This document shows, one piece after another, positions 18,428-26,010 of a DNA stretch of 64,000 nucleotides (within the stretch, counting starts at the first letter, position 1; every line of letters begins with the position of its first letter). A program made the translations under genes and the position numbers. Source of the stretch: JBCCQH01 sp039024435 (lineage in GTDB: Bacteria > Bacteroidota > Bacteroidia > J057 > JADKCL01); the NCBI GenBank assembly GCA_039024435.1, contig JBCCQH010000017.1, positions 17,769-81,768 of the forward strand. Reading direction: 5' to 3'. The notes beneath the pieces are model-generated. The model was not told where the DNA came from. It saw only the letters and a program-made list of their open reading frames with translations, and did no database searches.

Positions 18428-18637
18428 GTGGGCCAGACAGTCTCCGGAATGGCTTTGCAAGATGTGGATAACGCCATTTTCCAGGTCAATCTACCCTTAA
18501 CGCTTCGCGGGGACTTGACTTTTGGTTTGGATATTCAGGATAATTTGATCATCTTCCCTAAAGAAATCCTCGCATCATTACACGAAGGAAGCATACCGCT
18601 AATTAATTATATCGGCAAAACAATTTGCTTCGTGTAA
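18428..18637 (+). CDS. Possible small protein or gene remnant
   Basis: A 69-codon frame starting GTG, with an internal ATG at 18449, in an A/T-rich stretch of 423 bases between comEC and a lipoprotein gene. The product (ending IPLINYIGKTICFV) has no family I know. Composition differs from the flanking genes. It could be the tail of a decayed gene. Treat as tentative. Confidence 0.25.
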   Translation: MGQTVSGMALQDVDNAIFQVNLPLTLRGDLTFGLDIQDNLIIFPKEILASLHEGSIPLINYIGKTICFV

Positions 18638-18709
18638 TTAGTTTATCGTTCATTATTGTCACACATTTTACAAGGAAATCAGCCTTAGGAATAATTTAAT
18701 TTGGAACCC

Positions 18710-19189
18710 ATGAAAGCTGCCAATTTATCTTGGATAGTCGCTGTCGTTGCTATGTTTTTGTTGCCTAGTTGTGCAGTCGAAAATGAAGATTCCCCCATGG
18801 GGGATGCTCAGGTTCAAGCACGTATCAATGCCAACTACACGGTTTTAGGGGTCGATGGGGTTTACTCTGCTCTGCTCGATGACTGTGTTCCCCCCGCGGG
18901 CAATTGCTTTAACAATGCAAGGGTTGCGCCGAGCCGCGTCTACTATCAAGAACTCAACACCGCCATCAATACCCATCACGTCCGGGACTTCCTCCAAACC
19001 GATAATGGGAAGCTTTTCTTAACCAGTCTTGACCCCAAAGTCGCCGCCGACCTACTCGCGGAGCGCACTACGATTCAAAAATTTTCCAACGATTACTTTA
19101 TCGTGTACCCAAGCGCTAAAGGCCCTTACGATGGTCCCAATTACAGCCAAGGCGGCATTCCGCTAAAGCCGGCCGATATTCCGGATTGA
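18710..19189 (+). CDS. Predicted lipoprotein, unknown function
   Basis: 159 residues from the ATG at 18710. It has a short basic start, a hydrophobic segment and a lipobox LPSC with Cys21 as the lipidation site, so it is probably attached to the outer membrane. The mature part has two more cysteines (DDCVPPAGNCF) and ends with a Pro/Gly-rich, probably flexible region. I do not recognise the family. A strong terminator follows and there is no operon partner. Base use is more A/T-rich than its neighbours. Confidence 0.75.
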   Translation: MKAANLSWIVAVVAMFLLPSCAVENEDSPMGDAQVQARINANYTVLGVDGVYSALLDDCVPPAGNCFNNARVAPSRVYYQELNTAINTHHVRDFLQTDNGKLFLTSLDPKVAADLLAERTTIQKFSNDYFIVYPSAKGPYDGPNYSQGGIPLKPADIPD

Positions 19190-19249
19190 GTTGGGTTTGT
19201 GAATGGGTCTTCCCCAGAAATCATTTCCGGATAACTTCGGAAAATATTT

Positions 19250-19300
19250 AAATTGCTACGTGAAATTTGCGAAAGCAGATTTCACGTAGCAATTTTTGAT
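19250..19300 (+). terminator. Perfect 17-base inverted repeat, terminator after lipoprotein gene
   Basis: Arms 19250-19266 and 19279-19295 are exact reverse complements (AAATTGCTACGTGAAAT), with a 12-base loop, followed by more T on the plus strand. It is 60 bases past the lipoprotein stop and just before the VOC gene, and probably stops lipoprotein transcripts. Confidence 0.75.
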
Positions 19301-19320
19301 CGCTTCTAAACCCTGCTACC

Positions 19321-19716
19321 ATGAAAATAAAAGTTATGAGTGTCCCAGTTGGGGACCAACAAAAAGCGCTGGATTTCTACACGGAAATGCTCGGCTTCGT
19401 CAAAAAGGTAGATATCCCGCTGGGCGGAGAAAACCGCTGGTTGACCGTTGTTTCCAAGTCCGATCTGAATGGGCCCGAATTGCTGCTCGAGCCGGCCCCC
19501 AAGCACTTCCCCCCGGCCAAAGTCTACCAGGAAGAGTTGTTCAAAGCTGGCATCCCTTGGACCGGATTTTACGTCGACAATGTTCAGGAAGAATTTGAAC
19601 GCCTCACGAAGCGGGAGGTCAAATTCAAAATGGAGCCGACCGAAATGGGAACGGTCAAGGTCGCGATTCTCGACGATACCTGCGGCAATTACATCCAGTT
19701 GGTCGAAGAACTGTAG
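19321..19716 (+). CDS. VOC (glyoxalase/bleomycin resistance-like) protein
   Basis: 131 residues, the length of one two-module VOC protein. It starts MKIKVMSVPVGDQQKALDFY (the classic VOC entry strand) and has ENRWLTVV, FYVDNVQEEFERL and DDTCGNYIQLVEEL. Members bind a metal between modules and act on small molecules or bind drugs. It resembles the uncharacterised short VOC type. It stands alone between two terminators or promoters, and its substrate is unknown. Confidence 0.85.
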   Translation: MKIKVMSVPVGDQQKALDFYTEMLGFVKKVDIPLGGENRWLTVVSKSDLNGPELLLEPAPKHFPPAKVYQEELFKAGIPWTGFYVDNVQEEFERLTKREVKFKMEPTEMGTVKVAILDDTCGNYIQLVEEL

Positions 19717-19844
19717 GCACCGGAGTGGGTGTTTAAGCTTGAAGCGGGAAAATTATCACGCCGCTTCCAGAAAGCAATCTCCCGATCCGCTTTGCCGGGA
19801 ATTACATCTCGCAAAAATAAAAGTGCGTATCGCTCAGGATTTTG

Positions 19845-19852
19845 TACCTTCG
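19845..19852 (+). promoter_or_regulatory. Possible -7 box of the DUF4221-like gene
   Basis: TTTGTACCTTCGC resembles the Bacteroidota -7 region, with TACCTTCG against TAnnTTTG. No TTG is seen at the right distance upstream. It is 47 bases ahead of the ATG at 19899. Confidence 0.35.
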
Positions 19853-19898
19853 CGAGACGCATTTTAACCTTGTATCTGTTGAAACGTACAAACCTGTA

Positions 19899-21104
19899 AT
19901 GAAAAAATCGATCCTGATCTACATCGGAGTTGGCACCGTTGCCACTCTGCTGTCGATTTTTATCTGGCTTCAACTCACTTCCGACTCTGCTCCGGAGCAC
20001 GTCTTTTTCCGCGAGTTGCGCATCGATACCTTCTTTGTGGATCATCCTTCGCCCATATTGATACAAAAGTACTTCGAAACCTATACATCCGAAGGCGGGA
20101 CCGAATACTTCACCACGGTCAATCGGAACCGTACAGGCATTGATGTACAGCCACTTAACGGCGATAAGTACTTTACGATTGAGCTGGATTCATTCTCCGG
20201 ACCTGACTCCATAAAGATGTCATTTGATTTGCTTTATTGCTACAAAATTGTATCTTGGGATAGCATATTCCTGATCAACAAAGCCGGCAGTACGATCTTC
20301 ATGTCCGACAAGGAAGGAAACATATCGACCTACTGGACCGTGACCGATACCATCTGTAACGGTCCCTACTTCAAGTTGCGTGCCTACACTTTTTCGGAGT
20401 TGACCTACACCCAAGGCAATATCTACGTCGGTTTCAACCCCTTTTTCAATACGCAACCGGAAATCTTTTCCTGCGATGCTATCGCTAAAATTCCGCTGCC
20501 TCCGGGGGGAGGGAACACCAAAATTGAGCGGATGCTTGCGCCTTATCCCAGCGTCTACACGCGATCAGATGATGTCTACGGCGTCACTGGCTTCCAATGC
20601 AGCTATACCTGTACCCAATCCGGCAGTACGCCGACCTTCGTCGCCTCCTTCCCCAAAGATCACGATCTGTACCGCGTGGACGAATTCGGAAGTGCAGATC
20701 CCATTCCCGCCCGGAGCGATTACATCAAACGGTTTGCCCCTTTCCGGGGAGACTTCACCAATCCAGTCGACAACCTGCGCTACGAATCCGAACAGCCGCG
20801 CTATTGGAAGGTGATGTACGATTCCTACCGCAAGCTCTATTACCGGATCGCGCTGCACCCCCAGAAGTTTTCTGACGGCGCCGCCAACCGTGAACTTTAC
20901 GAAAAGCCCTGGAGTATCATGGTTTTTGACGAAAAATTCGAGATATTAGGGGAACAGAAGTTCTCAGCTCAACAGTTTTTTCCCATTGACATGTTTGTCG
21001 GGAAACAAGGACTGTACGTAAGTAATGCCAGGGTGCGCCGAGAAGGGATACCGGATCGGCAATTGTCATTCACCCTTTTCGAAGTTAAGCTTCCGTCGAT
21101 ATGA
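19899..21104 (+). CDS. DUF4221-like exported beta-propeller protein
   Basis: 401 residues from the ATG at 19899. The N-terminus is a signal or anchor helix (SILIYIGVGTVATLLSIFIW). The rest is beta-rich with repeated aromatic-Asp strands, such as KVMYDSYRKLYYRIALHP and EKPWSIMVFDEKFEILGE, which resemble the DUF4221/6-bladed propeller family of Bacteroidota. Function in the family is unknown. Its stop overlaps the next gene's ATG (ATGA at 21101-21104), so it is coupled to a small CxxC protein, which suggests the two act together in the envelope. Confidence 0.7.
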   Translation: MKKSILIYIGVGTVATLLSIFIWLQLTSDSAPEHVFFRELRIDTFFVDHPSPILIQKYFETYTSEGGTEYFTTVNRNRTGIDVQPLNGDKYFTIELDSFSGPDSIKMSFDLLYCYKIVSWDSIFLINKAGSTIFMSDKEGNISTYWTVTDTICNGPYFKLRAYTFSELTYTQGNIYVGFNPFFNTQPEIFSCDAIAKIPLPPGGGNTKIERMLAPYPSVYTRSDDVYGVTGFQCSYTCTQSGSTPTFVASFPKDHDLYRVDEFGSADPIPARSDYIKRFAPFRGDFTNPVDNLRYESEQPRYWKVMYDSYRKLYYRIALHPQKFSDGAANRELYEKPWSIMVFDEKFEILGEQKFSAQQFFPIDMFVGKQGLYVSNARVRREGIPDRQLSFTLFEVKLPSI

Positions 21105-21580
21105 AAAGAATTGTACCGTTTAGCCTGTTGTTGATCTTGTCATTGACGATTTTCGCCGCCTTCCGCGGCAATCCCGATGACCGAACGATCGCGTTCGACG
21201 AATACCTCGAACAGTTGGGCTACGAGATTCCCGCGCAAGGTTCCCACAAGTTCTTGATTCTGACCGAAGACGGATGTCGGGGCTGTTCCCGGGAAATCCG
21301 GGATGAGTGGCACAACATCGCCCACGACAGCCTAAACGTCACCACGATTCTCGTTTATTATAACGTGGCCCGCCCGGATAAATTTTCCCAACTGCAAAAC
21401 TCCAAAGACCACCGCGTCATCGTCGACGAGTACAATTTGCTGACCAAATATGCGACGCTGGGCGTGATCACCGATGGATTGGTCGAAGTCGACGACGGTT
21501 CTGTGACCTTCTCCGAAACGATCGACAAAAAGAATATTGCATCCATCTTTACTCGGTTGGGAATTACCGCAACCATTTGA
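21101..21580 (+). CDS. Small exported protein with a CxxC motif
   Basis: 159 residues. A hydrophobic signal segment (FSLLLILSLTIFAAF) is followed by HKFLILTEDGCRGCSREIR, where Cys-Arg-Gly-Cys after a beta strand looks like the active site of a thioredoxin-like fold. The end, GVITDGLVEVDDGSVTFSET, could be the later strands. The remaining similarity is too low for me to name a family. It is the second gene of a two-gene unit with the DUF4221-like gene, overlapping it by 4 bases. Confidence 0.7.
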   Translation: MKRIVPFSLLLILSLTIFAAFRGNPDDRTIAFDEYLEQLGYEIPAQGSHKFLILTEDGCRGCSREIRDEWHNIAHDSLNVTTILVYYNVARPDKFSQLQNSKDHRVIVDEYNLLTKYATLGVITDGLVEVDDGSVTFSETIDKKNIASIFTRLGITATI

Positions 21581-21595
21581 TTATCGCAACAGCCA

Positions 21596-23503
21596 TTGGG
21601 GGTAGACGTTAATGAGATAAAGCGGTCCCTGGACTCCTCTTCCGGGTTGAACCGGTCCCTTCTCGCGGGCTTTTACGCGCTCATGGTGTATCTCGCGATT
21701 ACCATCGCGAGCGTGCATCCAATCGACATCTTTTTCCCCAATCACACCCTTACGCTGCCCGTACTGCGCATTGACCTGGACATCACCTACTTCTTCACCT
21801 TTGCCCCCCTGGTTGTCCTCGGCATTCACGTCAATCTCCTCGTCAACCTGGCCCACCACCGCAACAAACTGGAGGCCTACATCATCGAGGATCCTGAAGC
21901 CTCTCCCCTCTACTACCATCCATTTCTGTACAATTTTATCCGGAAATCCAGCTTAATCACCGACGCATCGCAGAAGTACAACTTTGCGACCACGAACTTC
22001 CTGCGGGTCTTTATCTGGAGCTCTTTGGTGATATTGCCGCTATTTGTGCTGATTTTCCTGCAGGTTCGTTTCCTGCCCGCGCAAAACTTTTGGGTCAATT
22101 TCAGTCTGGTGGGCGTGGTCTTCCTGGACGCATTCTTTTTGTGGCGGTTCCGCAGAGCCATTTCGACCCGCGCCTACACCCATTCGGACCCCAACCCCGA
22201 AGCAACCGCCGAGGCGACCACCGCCGAAGCTCTCTCATCCCCTACGCAAGCCGCTTCCCCGGCCGGGGCCATCATCTCTCTCCTACCAGCCCCCCTGGCC
22301 CGGATCGTCACGCGTATCCTCAATAGTGTCCTCCAATGGCTCAAGCCCGTCATGGTAGTGACGACGCCCCTTTTAAGCTTGTCACTCTTCCTGTCCGCCT
22401 CCAGCACGCCCGGAAAATCGGACCGCTATCACTTTGACCTCCAGGACATGGTTCTGGCCGAATCTCAAAGTGACGCCCGGGGCATCCTCGGTTCTGCTCC
22501 CAAGCTCGAAACGGCCTGGGCCGAACTCGCCATGGCCGACAAAGTCGAGGACCAAAGCATCCGCCACGCCGTATTTGACCGGTCCATCTTTACCCGGATC
22601 AGTTTCCGCGGCTCCGATCTCAGCGAGTCTTCCTTCCAATACACCCGCTTCGAATACGGCAACTTCCAGGACGTCATCGCTGCCAATACCAATTTTAGCG
22701 GCGCCAACATCCGAGTCGGACTGTTCTACCGCACCGACATGTCAAACGCCAACTTTGAAAATGCGCGTTTGGGCGTCGTGGATTTCGACAGTGCGACCCT
22801 CCACAACGCCCGCTTCTGGAACACTACCCTCTACGGCGCATCTTTCAAGGATGCCGACCTTTCCGGAGCTGTCTTTTACGAATCCAAGCTCGCCGGCGCG
22901 GACTTCCAAAACGCTGATCTCACGGGAGCGGATTTCACCAACTGCGATCTCCGCGGAGCCAGCTTTGCCGGCGCCAATCTCCGGGGAGCAATCTTCACCC
23001 TTGATACCCTGTTCGGAGCCGACTTTACCCGGGCCCAGATGCAGGGCACCCTGGTAAACAATTGCTTCACCGAAGGGGCCAGCTTCATGTACACCAGCAT
23101 GGAAGGGGCCATTATCCCCAATTTGCGCCAAGCCTGCGTAGCCTGGCGGGTCTACAATCCAGATAAGGTCTGGCTCAAAATTTATTCCCGCGAGACACCG
23201 CCGGTGGTAATCGACACCGCTTTTTACCGGGATGTATTGGCGGAAAAGGTTCAGGTATCGCCCCAGACTGCGATTCTAACCCCCGCTGAATCGTTTTTCC
23301 AGCGCATGAGCAACTTACAGCCCGACTGCCCGGCGCCCGCCTTGCGGAGCTTCGTCGAGCGGTTTGACCGGGAGGACTTTCGGGAAGCTTTTCGGGCTGC
23401 GTTTTGCGGTACACCTTTTGCCGAGTGCGAAAAAACCATCGGTAAATTGTTGCCCGATTTCGTACGCCGGAACTTCGGCGATGACCTCTGCGACTGCCCT
23501 TGA
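21596..23503 (+). CDS. Membrane protein with pentapeptide repeats
   Basis: 635 residues with a TTG start at 21596, 16 bases after the previous stop (no ATG nearby in frame). Hydrophobic segments lie at about 22-42, 62-85, 138-160, 165-182 and 250-275, so the first half is membrane-embedded. A pentapeptide-repeat solenoid of roughly 160 residues follows (A(D/N)LxG units such as GADFQNADLTGADFTNCDL). The last 120 residues are globular. Known pentapeptide proteins include gyrase-protecting and scaffold types. Here the membrane part suggests a structural or sensing role. It is probably the third gene of the DUF4221 unit and ends 15 bases before the convergent mqnD stop. Confidence 0.8.
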   Translation: MGVDVNEIKRSLDSSSGLNRSLLAGFYALMVYLAITIASVHPIDIFFPNHTLTLPVLRIDLDITYFFTFAPLVVLGIHVNLLVNLAHHRNKLEAYIIEDPEASPLYYHPFLYNFIRKSSLITDASQKYNFATTNFLRVFIWSSLVILPLFVLIFLQVRFLPAQNFWVNFSLVGVVFLDAFFLWRFRRAISTRAYTHSDPNPEATAEATTAEALSSPTQAASPAGAIISLLPAPLARIVTRILNSVLQWLKPVMVVTTPLLSLSLFLSASSTPGKSDRYHFDLQDMVLAESQSDARGILGSAPKLETAWAELAMADKVEDQSIRHAVFDRSIFTRISFRGSDLSESSFQYTRFEYGNFQDVIAANTNFSGANIRVGLFYRTDMSNANFENARLGVVDFDSATLHNARFWNTTLYGASFKDADLSGAVFYESKLAGADFQNADLTGADFTNCDLRGASFAGANLRGAIFTLDTLFGADFTRAQMQGTLVNNCFTEGASFMYTSMEGAIIPNLRQACVAWRVYNPDKVWLKIYSRETPPVVIDTAFYRDVLAEKVQVSPQTAILTPAESFFQRMSNLQPDCPAPALRSFVERFDREDFREAFRAAFCGTPFAECEKTIGKLLPDFVRRNFGDDLCDCP

Positions 23504-23518
23504 GCTATTGCACCGCCG

Positions 23519-24349
23519 CTACCGATCCGCGTACAGGCCCATCTCTGCGCCCACCGACAGCAGTTTGTCCACTGCCTGTTTGCCCTCACTCCCCATATCC
23601 AGGGAAAAATCGTTCACGTACAAGTCGATGTGGGCCTTGGTCACTTCGGGACTGAGTTCCTGCGCGTGGTTCCGCACGAACTCCGCCGAGTCTTGGGGAT
23701 GGGCAAATGCGTGGGCCACACTCGCCTGCATCACCGTTTCGATGCGGGCGATCATTTCTTCGCCCAGGGACTTCCGGGCCACGATGGCCCCCAAAGGGAT
23801 CGGCAATCCGGTCTCGGTCTCCCAGTATTCCCCCAGGTCCCGGACTTCACGCAATCCTAGATCCTGGTAGGTAAATCGGTTTTCGTGGATGATAACCCCC
23901 GCCGCTACATCGCCGCGCTGAATAGCGGGCATGACCTCGTGAAAAAGCATTTCTTGACGGTTTTGCAGGCCCGGAGCATAAAAATTGAGGAGGAGGTTTG
24001 CGGTGGTATTTTTACCCGGGATCGCAATCGGTGCATCCCGTTTGAGCAGTTCTTCCAAAGTGATGGGTTCTCGGGAAATGAGCAACGGCCCGCAGCCTTT
24101 CCCCATCGCGCTCCCTGCCTTGAGCAGATGATAATGCTCGCGCAAGTGCCCAAAAGCGTTGTAAGAGACCTTGACGACATCCAGCTCGTGGGCCAATGCC
24201 CGCCGGTTCAAGTGCAGGATGTCCTCCATCACCGGCGCAAAGGCGAGTCCCTGGGTGTCGATCCGACCGTGGACCATTGCATCAAACATGAAGGTGTCGT
24301 TGGGACAAGTACTGAATCCGAGGGAGAGGTTCGTGGGGGTATTTGACAT
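23519..24349 (-). CDS. mqnD: 1,4-dihydroxy-6-naphthoate synthase (futalosine pathway)
   Basis: 276 residues from the ATG at 24349 (SNTPTNLSLGFSTCPNDTF). Conserved motifs include LGFSTCPNDTFMFDAMV, VVKVSYNAFGH and GPLLISREP, typical of the periplasmic-binding-fold MqnD. It cleaves cyclic dehypoxanthinyl futalosine to 1,4-dihydroxy-6-naphthoate in menaquinone synthesis. The ATG is 26 bases downstream of the mqnB stop, so the two are one operon. The frame is open for 95 codons upstream, but these belong to the mqnB region in another frame. Confidence 0.92.
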   Translation of the reverse strand: MSNTPTNLSLGFSTCPNDTFMFDAMVHGRIDTQGLAFAPVMEDILHLNRRALAHELDVVKVSYNAFGHLREHYHLLKAGSAMGKGCGPLLISREPITLEELLKRDAPIAIPGKNTTANLLLNFYAPGLQNRQEMLFHEVMPAIQRGDVAAGVIIHENRFTYQDLGLREVRDLGEYWETETGLPIPLGAIVARKSLGEEMIARIETVMQASVAHAFAHPQDSAEFVRNHAQELSPEVTKAHIDLYVNDFSLDMGSEGKQAVDKLLSVGAEMGLYADR

Positions 24350-24375
24350 GTTATTGCGGTTGTTCTGCGAAATAT

Positions 24376-25050
24376 TTAAACCAAGGCCGCGAGGTACTCC
24401 CGGCAGAAATCCTGCACCGCCCGGCTGGCTTCGGGAATCTTCCAGGCGGAACGGTTGCGGGGCTCCACCCGATTGGAGATGCCGCGCAATTGCAGGAAGG
24501 GGATTCCAGCGAGCAGACAAGCCTGAAAAAAGGCCGCACCTTCCATGCTCTCCACTTCCGGATGCCACTCCTGGACCACCCGGTCGATCCCGGCCTGTGT
24601 TCCGTGGACCCGGCTGACGGTGATGCCCCGGCAAGCACGCAGACCCGTTTGCCCCGAATGCGGATTGGCGATTTCATTGAAGTATAACCCACTTGGAGCA
24701 CGGAAGTTTTCGAAGCCCATTTCCGCCAGGGACAGAAACTTATCCGGGCTGTCCGCGCCCAATTCCGCATAGCATTCCTGGCTGACTTCTACCACTTCGG
24801 TCAATTCGGGTCCGTCGGGAAAGCTTCCCGCAATCCCCAATTGGATTGCCCGGTCCGGCGCTTCCCCCAGCAAGTACCGCCCCAGGTGATAGGCAGTGTT
24901 GACCATGCCGATTCCCGTGTGCAGGAGGACCAGCCGGGCTCCTTCCATGGCGAGTAGCGACGGTTTCCCGATTGTGGGATCCTCACTCCCCCACTCTTCC
25001 CGCAACGTGCGGGTTTCGAGGGGCGTGGCAGCAACGAGCAATATCTTCAA
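24376..25050 (-). CDS. mqnB: Futalosine hydrolase
   Basis: 224 residues if the TTG at 25050 is the start (LKILLVAATPLETRTL). There is no ATG near the expected start, and an ATG just upstream is out of frame. Signatures of the nucleoside-phosphorylase fold are VLLHTGIGMVNTAYHLG, QLGIAGSF and VESMEGAAFFQAC. It removes hypoxanthine from futalosine, the step before MqnC. The frame continues upstream for 85 codons to other possible starts, but that region is A/T-rich and not family-like. First gene of mqnB-mqnD. Start is the main uncertainty. Confidence 0.85.
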   Translation of the reverse strand: MKILLVAATPLETRTLREEWGSEDPTIGKPSLLAMEGARLVLLHTGIGMVNTAYHLGRYLLGEAPDRAIQLGIAGSFPDGPELTEVVEVSQECYAELGADSPDKFLSLAEMGFENFRAPSGLYFNEIANPHSGQTGLRACRGITVSRVHGTQAGIDRVVQEWHPEVESMEGAAFFQACLLAGIPFLQLRGISNRVEPRNRSAWKIPEASRAVQDFCREYLAALV

Positions 25051-25378
25051 AGTGGGCCTTTCATTTTTGGGAAAGATAGGCAAATGCCGGAAAATGGAGT
25101 TGCTGTCCGAATTCACCGCCGGGAGGAAATCGCCCCCACGATCCATTGCCATGTAGCATCCAAGCCAACCGGAAGGAACGACATCGCTGGGTTTATCAGA
25201 AAACAAAAAGCCATTCCGTTCAATTAAGTGTAAAATAATTGTTCTTTTTGTCGAAATAAATCGAACAATCCTTTTCCTTTTCCCCGAAATGAGGTTAATT
25301 TGCACAAGCTTTTGTGGAATAGGATTAGGACTAACATTTTACAAACGTATTTCAAAAGCAACCGTAAACGATTCGTAT
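25051..25378. other. Divergent intergenic region between mqnB and TIR-like gene
   Basis: 328 bases, markedly A/T-richer than the flanking genes between about 25200 and 25340. TTAATTTG at 25295-25302 on the plus strand matches the Bacteroidota -7 box with one change and lies 76 bases ahead of the TIR-like ATG. No repeat was recognised. Confidence 0.4.
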
Positions 25379-25786
25379 ATGCAACGGCAAGTTATCATTG
25401 GCGCTACGCCAGATGACCGACGGTACACAACCAAGATCATGAAATGGGGTTCACAAGGCAAACTGGGCGACCGCGTCCAAGTGATTGACCTTGAGGACGA
25501 CCGCTTCTATGATTCTGAAGGTTACTTGATGAAGGACCAACTGTCATGGACGCTCAAAGAAGCAGCACTGGTAATTGTGCTGGTCGGTGATGACAACACT
25601 GACCACCCATGGCTGGATTGGGAAGGGGAGTTTTGTCACCAGTGGGGCATCCGCAGACGACTGATGCGCATCCCTTACACGGATGGACGCCTCCCGGAAC
25701 CTTTCACCGTGCTTCAGGAAATCGCCTACAATCCGAACGCAATTGAAAAAGAGTTGCGCCCGGACATGAGCCGCAATTATTGGTGA
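25379..25786 (+). CDS. TIR-like protein of the ThsB/MTH538 type
   Basis: 135 residues from the ATG at 25379. The pattern IVLVGDDNTDHPWLDWEGEF in the second half is the PF08937-type (MTH538, ThsB) fold: a strand, a Gly turn, then Trp-Leu/Val-x-Trp-Glu. The earlier half has a Rossmann-like strand and helix (RQVIIGATPDDRRYTTKIMK). In Thoeris defence ThsB-type proteins sense phage infection and make a cyclic ADP-ribose-type signal for ThsA. No ThsA, SLOG or other TIR effector is visible, so it is either a lone member or works with genes elsewhere. Neighbours are mqnB and rarA. Family is fairly clear, role is inferred. Confidence 0.75.
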   Translation: MQRQVIIGATPDDRRYTTKIMKWGSQGKLGDRVQVIDLEDDRFYDSEGYLMKDQLSWTLKEAALVIVLVGDDNTDHPWLDWEGEFCHQWGIRRRLMRIPYTDGRLPEPFTVLQEIAYNPNAIEKELRPDMSRNYW

Positions 25787-25922
25787 GTCCACCCGGCTTG
25801 CCGCATATCGGGCAAGCCTGCGCCGGAATACTCTGCTGATTCGCGCAATGATTTGAACAAACAAACTTTTTGCGCAGGGCCTCGCTAAAATAACCTTCAA
25901 AAATTGTACTGTTTGCGGTCAT
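25704..25922 (-). CDS. Possible small zinc-ribbon protein
   Basis: A 72-codon frame with KFVCSNHCANQQ and ACPICGKPGG, giving CxxxC and CxxC pairs that could bind zinc. The ATG at 25922 is 88 bases downstream of rarA on the same strand. It overlaps the end of the TIR-like gene by 83 bases, convergent. The cysteine part lies outside the overlap, which makes it more credible, but no family is recognised. Confidence 0.3.
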   Translation of the reverse strand: MTANSTIFEGYFSEALRKKFVCSNHCANQQSIPAQACPICGKPGGLTNNCGSCPGATLFQLRSDCRRFPEAR

Positions 25923-26010
25923 CCCAATTCCTGGCCTGCTTCACGGTCCGCGCGACCGACTGAATGTTCGTGTCCGAAATTCCGCCGAGAATTCAGATTC
26001 GAAGGCGGTA

